Source of the DNA: Macrosoma leucophasiata | Lineage: Eukaryota; Arthropoda; Insecta; Lepidoptera; Hedylidae | Reading direction: 5' to 3' | Assembly: GCA_036365455.1 (NCBI GenBank) | Contig: JAWQUS010000022.1 | Location: forward strand, 7,378,001-7,442,000 | DNA: 64,000 bases | Part shown: positions 48,393 through 57,594 of the stretch, in pieces | How positions within the stretch are numbered: the stretch's first letter is position 1 | Layout of the letters: each line of letters starts with the position of its first letter | Translations under genes and position numbers: made by a program | Notes under the pieces: model-generated | What the model was told of the DNA's origin: nothing | Database searches by the model: none | What the model saw: only the letters and a program-made list of their open reading frames with translations

Positions 48393-48821
48393 ACTTGGGT
48401 AGAATGAATAAACTCCGTATAGTTTTAAATATAAATAACGCGTGAATTTATTTGGATTTTTTTACATCTTAAGCTTATAAGTTTGTTTCCAGCCGGCTTC
48501 GTACCAGTGCATTATATACTAATTTAACTGTCGTGATTCGTGATTGTAATATTATCAAAATCCTGACCCTGTCTTATTATAAAACCTAGGTTACGAAAAG
48601 CTTAGCAACATATATCCTTAATATGTACTCGGAAATGCAAATCTGCGACCATTCCTACTCCTAAATCGCGAACTTGCATAACCCTAGGGACCACCGAATC
48701 GTCCAGTTCGTAAGAATGATGCAGCCGATTTCGCGCGCGGGTTTAACTAACAGTACAGCATGTGATTACATAATTACTCCAATGAGCTGTTCGATGAATA
48801 TCATGTTAGAGTTTTATTGCA

Positions 48822-48825
<4 letters not shown>

Positions 48826-48860
<35 letters not shown>
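48826..48860. repeat. (TA)n microsatellite
   Basis: Alternating TA directly at the tail of the LINE-X copy; a second (TA)n is at 49632-49665. Confidence 0.85.
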
Positions 48861-48864
<4 letters not shown>

Positions 48865-49630
48865 CTTCACGCCAGGTCCCTAACGGGGTAGGCAGAGAGT
48901 GTAGAGCGCCAGATATCCCGGTTCTGACAAACCTCTCGTGCCTCGTCTACCTTCATCATTCTCTTCATACATGCACGCCGATTCCTAAGACTTTTGACCC
49001 CACCATCAGACAGAACTGGACCTATTTGGTCATGGTAGGTCAGTCTTGGTCTTCCTGGGCCTCTGCAACCATCCACATTCGCATTGTATATCTGTTTAGT
49101 CATTCGCTCATTCTACATTCTTTCTATATGCCCGAACCATCAGAGCATGCCTTTTTTCATTTTTATACCGATACTATCATTCACACAAAGTCTCTTTCTT
49201 ACATCTTCATTACGAACGCGATCGGTGAGTGAGATGAGATCTCATCTCGACCGCGTTCAACTTACTTTCATGCTCTTTCCTGCATACCCAGCCCTCGCTT
49301 CCATATAAAAGCGTTGGAGTAAGTACAGCATTATGTACGGCTAGTCGAGCCCGCTGGCTGAGATGTTTAGATTCTAGCAGCTTACCCAACGCTCCATTCA
49401 CGCAATTCCCAGCAAGCACTCTTCTTTCTATGTCAGTGGTGTACCTACCATCCTTGCTAAAACACATCCAAGATATACAATTTCATCAACCTGTTCTAAC
49501 ACTGCATCATCTACTACTACCCTTGCATTTGTTCTCTGTTAATCTCTTTCAAATACTAATACTTTAGTTTTATCCACATTCAATTGTAAGCCTTTCTCCA
49601 TACAATCCTCTTTCATGACTGTGACTAGTG

Positions 49631-49631
<1 letters not shown>
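48861..49631 (-). repeat. LINE-X 3' copy (~770 bp)
   Basis: Second-longest copy of this LINE in the window. The minus-strand frame matches the protein at 51706-52395 but is split by small deletions and a stop. Confidence 0.75.
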
Positions 49632-49667
<36 letters not shown>

Positions 49668-50183
49668 TGTCGGAGCAAGAAGTTTATTGTTGGTTCTGTA
49701 AAGTACTAGGCTATAGAAATACCTTGCTAAAAATATTATTTTAAGTTAATTTGATTTGTTAGATTTTGTTATCGTTTAAAATCATTATTTCTTTTAAAGA
49801 GTAATTGTATTATAAAATTACATTACCGAGTTGAGGGTAGGCCTCGAGCGGGGTCGAGGCGCCATCTGTCAGATCGCCGTTAACGGAGGTTATAAAATGT
49901 GTCGTTGTTGATCGAGGTGGATCATTCTTTGGTTGGACAGTGGAGTACTATTTGATTGGCGAAGTAAGATCGGTGTCGCGAACCCGCTGCTCGTTGTACT
50001 TCAAAGTTTAAAAGTGTAAGCATATCAAGTAGTTTTGAAGTTAAGCAGTGATATTCTGTTAAAGTGATTAAATCTGACTGATAATAGTGACTTATTGTTT
50101 TGTGCTAGCATTTAACCCTCAAGACGCCCACTAAACACATAACCACTCATGATGATGTCGAGATTAACGTTCTTTCTCCGACA
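49668..50183 (+). repeat. 5' LTR of gypsy-type element
   Basis: 516 bp from TGTCGGAGCAAG to CTTTCTCCGACA, with the same ends as 55634-56162. About a dozen substitutions plus two small indels separate the two LTRs by eye. It sits next to a (TA)n tract. Confidence 0.9.
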
Positions 50184-50777
50184 TCAGAAGTGGGATCGGT
50201 GCAGGCACAAAACGTGGGTAGATCAATGAAAGTTAATAATGGCGCGCGCGTTTTGTTAGAGGCGCAACAAAATAGCATGCAGTTGCTTGTGGAGGCGCTG
50301 CACAATCCGTGAGCCGCTGGGTACACGGATTACGTTGCCCAAATTTCAACCGAATAACGCAGAGACGGAGGCTCGAGCCTGACTAGCACCTGCGGACATC
50401 GGCGTATCGGATCGAAAAAAAACAGGGGAGTCAACTTATTCTTATACTTAGTAAAGTTAGATCGGTCGCGATAGGGTTTTCCCACATTGCTTTTCCTAAT
50501 ATGAAATTGGCTGAATTTAATTTTCTCTCGATTTGACACCTAAGAAACATGCGTGGTGACTATTTTAATTATTTTTTTTTCTGATAAACTGCAAGATGGT
50601 GAAAAGACTAGTGTCTTATTGTGTAATATTGATAAAGAGGAGATAGTGGTATTTGTAATACTTGTTCACATGAGGCAGATCGAGTACCGGCTGCGACGAC
50701 ATATTTTTTTATTGAGAAATAAGTACCTATATTCAAATTAAACGTGAACATATGCTATTTTCGAATCGTAAAGTGAT

Positions 50778-51098
50778 ACTTAACTTCACACCTGTAATCC
50801 CCGAAGGGGTAGGCAGAGGTAAATGCGCGCATTCAAGCATGCATGCGGGCACCCAAAACTCGCCGGTTGCGTTTTGGCCCATGTAACAGGTGGCGAACCT
50901 ATTGCCATCTCCGGGCACATTACCAAACTCCGAGGTATACTGGGAATCTTCCAGAAAATGGAGAAATCCCAGTGGAGCCGGAGATGAAGGATTTTGAGCT
51001 GTTGTCTCTGATAGCCCCCGACCCGGGAATCGGACCCGGGACCCCCAACGCGGTGGTGGTGGCCTGCTGCCACTACGCTACTGTTGCAGTTAAAGTAA
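50778..51098 (-). repeat. SINE-A inside the gypsy element, A-to-G altered
   Basis: A 17-bp perfect duplication (tcgaatcgtaaagtgat at 50761-50777 and 51099-51115) frames the insertion. Compared with 15164-15478 and 38806-39116 the plus strand shows ~21 A-to-G changes against ~3 T-to-C and ~4 G-to-A. Confidence 0.85.
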
Positions 51099-51129
51099 TC
51101 GAATCGTAAAGTGATGTTATCGAGAAAAT

Positions 51130-51600
51130 ATGAAGTCTCATACTCTGCAAGACAATAAGCGTCCTAGATTAATTCTTTCTTCTATAAAATGTTATACTTG
51201 CGGAAAATTTGGTGATAGATGTTTTCAATGTTTTAGTCGTTTGTATGAAGAGCAACAAACAGCTTCGAGATATTTTAAATTCCGACCACATGGCCGTGGT
51301 TACGACAAAACCAGGATCAAGGTCACGTAGCATCAGGATGTTCGAAACCAGGCAGTGGCACGCAACCTGCCATCACATCCTGGGTGAGACAATTGGACGT
51401 ATGCGGAGAGAAATCTGTCACTGAGGCAATCGTCAATTCGGTGAGCGGTTTTCATTTTGCTTTGATTCTGACACTGATGGTTCCTTGATTAAAAAGGTCT
51501 CACTTAAACTTAATGACAAATTACAACGTGATATAGTTACTTCGATTGTTGTGTATTGTATTGTGTGATTTACAAGTGTTGTGCCTGGTTACCTTATGCG
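51130..51600 (+). pseudogene. Gypsy gag/protease remnant
   Basis: CYTCGKFGDRCFQC near 51190 resembles a gag zinc knuckle whose His position reads Asp. Further on (about 51447-51500) FAFDSDTDGSLIKK looks like an aspartic-protease active site with D-S-D where D-S/T-G is usual. Several stops lie between. Non-functional. Confidence 0.6.
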
Positions 51601-51702
51601 ATCATGTTGTAAAAATCTTAGTTCACGACCTGAATAATGACATTCTGAGGGGACGCGAACTTTTTTTTTAGTTTTGGGATTTCTGTAAGCATATCGAGCG
51701 AT

Positions 51703-52425
51703 GAGATGAGAACAAATGCAAGGGTAGTAGTAGATGATGCAGTGTTAGAACAGGTTGATGAAATTGTATATCTTGGATGTGCTTTTAGCAAGGATGGTAG
51801 GTACACCACTGACATAGAAAGAAGAGTGCTTGCTGGGAATTGCGTGAATGGAGCGTTGGGTAAGCTGCTAGAATCTAAACATCTCAGCCAGCGGGCTCGA
51901 CTAGCCGTACATAATGCTGTACTTACTCCAACGCTTTTATATGGAAGCGAGAGCTGGGTATGCAGGAAAGAGCATGAAAGTAAGTTGAACGCGGTCGAGA
52001 TGAGATCTTTGCGCAAGATCTGCGGTGTATCACTCACCGATCACGTTCGTAATGAAGATGTAAGAAAGAGACTTTGTGTGAATGATAGTATCGGTGTAAA
52101 AATGAAAAAAGGCATGCTCCGATGGTTCGGGCATATAGAAAGAATGTCGAATGAGCGAATGACTAAACAGATATACAATGCGAATGTGGATGGCTGCAGA
52201 GGCCCAGGAAGACCAAGGCTGACCTACCATGACCAAATAGGTCGAGTTCTGTCTGATGGTGGTGTCAAAAGTCTTAGGAATCGGCGTGCATGTATGAAGA
52301 GAATGATGAAGGTAGACGAGGCACGAGAGGTTTGTCAGAACCGGGATGTCTGGCGCTCTACACTCTCTGCCTACCCCGTTAGGGACCTGGCGTGAAGATA
52401 CATACATACATACATATATCGAGCG
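51703..52425 (+). mobile_element. LINE-X 5'-truncated insertion with (ATAC)n tail
   Basis: Flanked by atatcgagcgat on both sides (near 51692-51703 and 52425-52436). It ends cgtgaagatacatacataca. Best preserved copy of the family in the window. Confidence 0.85.
51706..52395 (+). pseudogene. LINE ORF2 C-terminal part (229 aa, open)
   Basis: Open frame to TGA, but it lacks the endonuclease and the catalytic RT palm because of 5' truncation. Visible: VDEIVYLGCAFSKDGRY (post-RT region), LLYGSESWVCRKEHESKLN, a GMLRWFGHIERM stretch and [16 protein letters not shown] near the end. These are typical for the region after the RT domain of RTE/Jockey-like LINE proteins; the clade is not assigned. The open ATG is internal, not the true start. 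Confidence 0.75.
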
Positions 52426-53278
52426 ATAAACTGGTATTAAGTCGCCTTCCCTTGCTAATATAAATGAGGTTGGCAAAGTTGCAAATGATTTCAATAATGT
52501 AAAGGGACTGACAAGTTTTTTTTTATTCCTGTAGGTAATTGTTCCTATATGTAGCCTACATAGGAGGATAGTGCGACATGATCGTATGAGATGGATATCT
52601 GAGACTCCAGTACCAATCAACATGATGTAGTGAATTTTGTATTATTGAGTAAGCATACTATGTGTACATGTAGGTACGCACATGTATACAGGTTCTTGGT
52701 TCACTGGGTGTATAAACTGCAAAGTCTATCATGTCGGTTGTATAGCTATTAATTAGTTATTTTTTTTTTTCCTTTATTATAGTATAAATTAACAAAGTTT
52801 TAACATCAAATCACTTAATGCTAGCATTGAAAAAACCACTAAGGTTTGTTAGTATGCTAACCTAATTTATGTCGGTAGGCAGGTAAAAAACTGTACATAC
52901 AATAATTTAGTTGAAAAGAATCTATAAACCTAAGATACATACCTACGAAGGAAACAAAACATGCAATACAGAGTTTAAGAGTTAGGTAGATATGTACTAA
53001 GTTGGGTAAATATACTTAAAGTATTGTTACTATCAAAATGACGCATTTTAACAATGAGTTCATTTCGATGAGCCAATAAATAAATAAATGAATAGTCTGG
53101 TAGATATTTTGTTGGACTTAACTTATTTTGAAATTTTGTAAATTAGTGAGAAAATGTGGTTTTAGTTTCACTTTGATGTCATTAGTTGTTAGACTATCAC
53201 GCAGTTATCAATGGATGTCGTTCACCGAACCTAAATCAGTTTAAATCAAAATGGGAAGGGAAGATTCGATGCTCGGGG
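52426..53278. other. Gypsy interior, unrecognisable
   Basis: AT-rich, no coding match. A ~30-bp piece of the 306-bp repeat (aactgcaaagtctat..atgtcggttg) is present at 52717. Confidence 0.4.
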
Positions 53279-53352
53279 ACTTCGGTAACTTAGTGGGAAT
53301 AGCGGCTGAACTAGTTATCCTGAGGTCGCAGGTTCGATTCCTGCCTAGAGTG
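53279..53352 (+). repeat. tRNA-like segment, diverged subfamily
   Basis: Aligns over its full 74 nt with the tRNA-like part of the 306-bp repeat but has tagttatcctgag in the anticodon/variable region and a good B box (ggttcgattcc). Followed by gaaattttc. A partial relative is at 41550-41596 (minus). Confidence 0.6.
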
Positions 53353-54167
53353 AAATTTTCTAAAATTTGGTATGCTCAGATGAGATTTTATTAAGATGAA
53401 GTCTGCCAATGATACTTGATATTAGAAATTGTTGTGTTATTTACCGAGATATTAAATAATTTGTTAAAACTGATGAAATAATTTAGTGAACTTGAAAATG
53501 GTGACATTATTGGTAGTTGCCCGAGAACCTAAATACTTCTTGAGATAAGACAGTTTCAATCAGGTAATGATGATGAGGGTGGTGAATTTTCGTTTAGCTG
53601 GTCAGAACCGAAACAGTAGCCATTAGTGAACGGTGCGCAGATGGCACGGGGATGCCATGTAGGTACGAGCCGTAGTACATTGGGAGTTTGGCTCAACAAT
53701 TTGGTGTCTGCTTTAGAAAATCCATGGACGCGCGGTAATATGTTTGGCGGTGTATTGTATGTGTGCCAATATATAGAAGGTTATTGCGTGTTCAGATTGT
53801 AGGAGATGGATAATGAGAAGTCCAAGTTGGTGATCACCATATAATGCGGAATTTACACTGTTACATATTTGCGGTTACTTTAGGTGGGTTGAGTTGCGTG
53901 TGCGCGGCACTAAGGTGTAGGTGTAGGGACAACTGACGACGCAACGCTACGCTAAGCTTGCGGCGCCGTCCGGATGGTTATATTATAATGGTTAATAATG
54001 TGACGCTACATATGGTAGGCGCCGGTTGAAGTTAGATTCTTCAAGAGACCGTAAAGTCCGTGAGACTCGGAGATAACAAACGGGGTTTTGTCGGGACTTG
54101 TGAGAAGTTTATGGGCCATGTATAAGTTTTTTCTACTCCGCGATTTTAATTGATATACCGACTTTTG

Positions 54168-54330
54168 TAACAATTCACATAGATGTTACAGGAAAGCTCA
54201 ATGGCAGTAGTGATCTTAAAGAATGTTTTCGTTTTTATAGATGAGTTCTCTAAATATGTGATACTCAGGCACTCCTTGAGAATTAATACTGGGAGAGCAA
54301 TTAACGCTCTCAAGACAACCACATGACCAG
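54168..54330 (+). pseudogene. Gypsy integrase core remnant
   Basis: IHIDVTGKLNGSSDLKE (first catalytic Asp region), then a frameshift, then FSKYVILRHSLRINTG. The frame is cut at ~54330 by a tRNA-like SINE (54331-54500). Confidence 0.6.
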
Positions 54331-54500
54331 CCAGTTGGTTCAGCGGTGTGTGTTGACAGTTTCAATCGAGGCTCAGGGGTTCGATACCCGTACCGCTGCA
54401 AATGTTTGTGTGGCCTACGGGTGCTGATTCCGGGTTTGGGTGTTTGTGTGAGTGTTGTGTGTGTGTAACGGCACCCACGACACTTGGGTGGAAGTGTAAG
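54331..54500 (+). repeat. tRNA-derived SINE (third type)
   Basis: Head with cagttggttcagcgg (A-box region) and ggggttcgatacccg (B box), followed by a GT-rich segment. Single copy in the window. Confidence 0.6.
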
Positions 54501-54989
54501 CGGATTTAAAGTATTTAAATTAAAAATTTCAAGCGAGTACTATGGAGTTTTTTAATAGGTAGAGTAGCTAGACATTTAAATTTATTAACTGTAGACGATC
54601 ACGAAGTTGAAGTAAATGTTGAAAACGAAAAACAAGGCTAAGGTCACTTCATTTACTCTTAGGAGATTACTTTTTATTAGCAAATCATGATCGGAATTAA
54701 AACAAATTGGCACTTAAGTATAAAGGTCCTTCCATTGAAACATTGGCTAGATAGGTACCTATCATCTTAAACTCGATGGTTGATGTTCACTCCCTCAGTC
54801 TAATATACCTAGGTACTGAGCTGGATCCATGTCCATCTGACGATAATGATGGTAAGACATTCAAAATAGTCCTAGGGTGGTGGCTATATACGAATTTTGT
54901 AGGTACTTTAGCGTATTGTGTTGTTGAGTAGAACCATTGTGTGTAAGATATCCAAGGCGAGGTGTCCGCTTTAAGATGGTCTGGAAGGC

Positions 54990-55340
54990 GAGTTGGCCTC
55001 TGGGACAATATTACTAAGTGGCGAGGTGGCCAATCAGACAGCATTGCTAAATGGCGAGGTGGCCAATGTGACAGCATTGCTAAATGGCGAGGTGGCCAAT
55101 CTGACAGCATTGCTAAATGGCGAGGTGGCCAATCAGACAGCATTGCTAAATGGCGAGGTGGCCAATGTGACAGCATTACTAAATGGCGAGGTGGCCAATC
55201 TGACAGCATTGCTAAATGGCGAGGTGGCCAATCAGACAGAATTGCTAAATGGCGAGTTTACCAATCAGACAACATTGCTAAACGGCGAGGTGGCCGTACA
55301 GACAGTGGTGATGTTGATTGCTTGGTGGCGAGTTGGCCTT
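54990..55340 (+). repeat. 33-bp minisatellite with 99-bp higher-order period
   Basis: About eight 33-bp units (aatggcgaggtggccaatca..) plus degenerate edges. One codon cycles CAG-GTG-CTG, giving a 99-bp super-unit. In the frame starting 54993 it reads GEVANQTALLN / GEVANVTALLN / GEVANLTALLN, an N-x-T sequon per unit. Located ~300 bp before the 3' LTR. Confidence 0.9.
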
Positions 55341-55633
55341 TCAGACAAGTTTCATATAGGTTGATAGATGGTGAGGTGGATGTCTAGTTAATATGAGTTG
55401 GCAGTTAAGATTATAATGGATGATGATGTTGAATGACTGTACTTCCTGTTTGACTTATGATGTAACAAAAGGGGTTACACAAAACATGTTTAAAGTAACA
55501 ACGGAAGAGGAGAATTTACTTTGTCAGGAGTAGCCGAGCTATGTCGTACAAAATGTTATTTCTATCCTTACAGATAATGATGATGCTGGTCCTTCAACAT
55601 CACACGAGGACGTGTGAAACGTCAGGACGGCCG

Positions 55634-56162
55634 TGTCGGAGCAAGAAGTTTATTGTTGGTTCTGTAAAGTACTAGGCTATAGAAATACCTTGCTAAAAAT
55701 ATTATTTTAAGTTAATTTGATTTGTTAGACTTTGTTATCGTTTAAAATCATTATTTCATTTAAAGAGTAATTGTATTATAAAATTACATTACCGAGTTGA
55801 GGGTAGGCCTCGAGCGGGGTCGAGGCGCCATCTGACAGATCGCCGTTAACGGAGGTTATAAAATGTGTCGTTGTTGATCGAGGTGGATCATTCTTTGGTT
55901 GGACAGTGGAGTACTATTTGATTGGCGAAGTAAGATCGGTGTCGCGAACCCGCTGCTCGTTGTACTTCAAAGTTTAAAAGTGTAATTATATCAAAGAGTT
56001 TTGAGTGTACAATTAAGCAGTGATATTCTGTTAAAGTGATTAAATCTAACCGATAATAGTGACTTATTGTTTTGTGCTAGCATTTTTTTTTTAACCCTCA
56101 AGACGCCCACTAAACACATGACCACGAATGATGATGTCGAGATTAACGTTCTTTCTCCGACA
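55634..56162 (+). repeat. 3' LTR of gypsy-type element
   Basis: 529 bp, same ends as the 5' LTR. It carries an ATG where the 5' LTR has ATA, opening MTTNDDVEINVLSPT at its end. Confidence 0.9.
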
Positions 56163-56295
56163 TATATATATACATATATATATGCACAAATTCCAAAGGG
56201 CCAAGATTACTCCCTTGACGTACACCGCAATATGTGTAATAACGAGGCGTCGAAGCCCGGCTTGCACATCACTCAGCCGCAACCAAAAAATAATA

Positions 56296-57542
56296 GGTTG
56301 GGGAAAAAGTCTTTTCGCATTATAGTATGTATGATCTTGTAATAAAATCTCTTTGGCTGTAGTATTTGTATCTGGCTGGTTTTGGTATCATTGAAAGTTA
56401 AAATTTTAAAGAACATAATTCCAAATTCAAATTAGGCAAATGTGTGATTTTCATTTGATTTTCGTACTGTCAAGATGAGTGAATCTAATGAAGAAATTCG
56501 ATACATTTTAAAATTTTACTACAAAAAAGGTAAAAATGCAACGCAAGCCGCGAAAAAAATTTGCGATGTTTATGGACCTAGTGCAGTGTCTGTGAGAGTA
56601 GCACAAATTTGGTTTAAGCGTTTTCAATCCGGAAATTTTGATGTCAAAGATGCACCTCGCTCTGGTCGCCCTATTACGGATAAAATGGATGCCATTTTTG
56701 AAAAAGTGGAGCAAGATCGACATATCAGTAGTTACGACGTAGCTGAAGAACTGAGAATTGATCACAAAACAGTTTTGGCGCATTTGAAAAAAGCTGGGTA
56801 TTTAAAAAGCTCGATATTTGGGTACCTCTCGAGCTCACTGAAAGAAACCTAATGAACCGTGTACTCATTTGTGATTCTTTATTACGACGTAATGAAACCG
56901 AATCATTTTTGAAGAAGCTGATAACTGGTGATGAAAAGTGGATCACGTACGACAAGAACGTGCGAAAAAGGTCGTGGTCAAAGGCCGGTCCGGCTTCACA
57001 GACTGTGGCGAAATCCGGGTTAACTCGCAATAAGGTGATGTTGTGTGTGTGGTGGGATTGGAAGGGCATTATTCATTATGAGCTATTACCACTAGGCAGG
57101 ACTATCGATTCTGAACTCTACTGCGAACAACTGATGAGATTAAAGCAAGAAGTTGAAAGAAAGCGGCCGGAATTGATCAACAGAAGGGGTGTGGTGTTTC
57201 ATCATGATAACACATCTATAGCCACTCAGCAAAAATTAAGCGAGTTTGGCTGGGAGGTGTTAATGCATCCGCCGTATAGTCCTGACCTTGCACCTTCAGA
57301 TTTCCACCTGTTTCGGTCTCTTCAGAATTCTTTATGCAATGTTAGGTTAGGTTCCACTTGTCGCGGTATTTTGATGAGAAGTCCCAAAATTTTTATAGCA
57401 ATGGGATCATGTCCCTACCTACAAGATGGCAAAAGGTTATCGAACAAAATGGTACATACATACTTTAGTTAAATTTAAATAAACTATATTAAAAAATATT
57501 TTGAATTATCTTAAAAAATGCGAAGAAACTTTTTCCCCAACC
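56296..57542 (+). mobile_element. Mariner-like element 2
   Basis: Terminal inverted repeats ggttggggaaaaagtctttt .. aaactttttccccaacc; TA at the left edge, the right TA not clear. Very similar to 10417-11631 but with different lesions. Confidence 0.88.
56475..57472 (+). pseudogene. Mariner transposase, better-preserved copy
   Basis: Starts MSESNEEIRYILKFYYKKGK with no early stop. The HTH domains are intact to ~residue 110, then a frameshift at ~56800 moves the frame. The second part (56852 on) has LITGDEKWITYD (first catalytic Asp), HHDN lacking the following four residues present in copy 1, and HPPYSPDLAPSDFHLF. The C-terminus is frameshifted after a ~40-nt loss near 57350. Probably inactive. 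The family cut-and-paste enzyme uses TA targets. Confidence 0.88.
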
Positions 57543-57594
57543 AATATGTAATAATACTACGTCGCAACTGCGCGATATGATATTGCCAATTGCC

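Larger units (their letters stand above)
49668..56162 (+). mobile_element. Ty3/gypsy-type LTR retrotransposon, ~6.5 kb, degenerate
   Basis: Paired LTRs bound an interior with gag-like, protease-like and integrase-like remnants in plus orientation, and nested SINE-A, LINE-X and tRNA-like insertions. The first interior bases tcagaagtgggat are the likely primer-binding region. The gag frame already opens inside the LTR (VEINVLSPTSEVGSVQAQNV across the border). No complete RT is visible. The interior coding ends STSHEDV before a stop ~20 bp upstream of the 3' LTR. Target duplication is unclear because of the TA-rich target. Confidence 0.85.

Noticed and set aside
52030..52623. 197-aa minus-strand open frame
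   Set aside because: It is the antisense of the LINE-X ORF; the sense frame has the retrotransposon motifs.
54787..55209. 140-aa minus-strand frame
   Set aside because: Antisense shadow of the same minisatellite.
54990..55340. CRISPR-like array
   Set aside because: Units are directly adjacent without unique spacers, in a eukaryotic retrotransposon.
54962..55387. 141-aa and 123-aa frames as cellular genes
   Set aside because: Both are different-frame readings of the same 33-bp minisatellite inside a retrotransposon, so they are kept only as a repeat and a finding.
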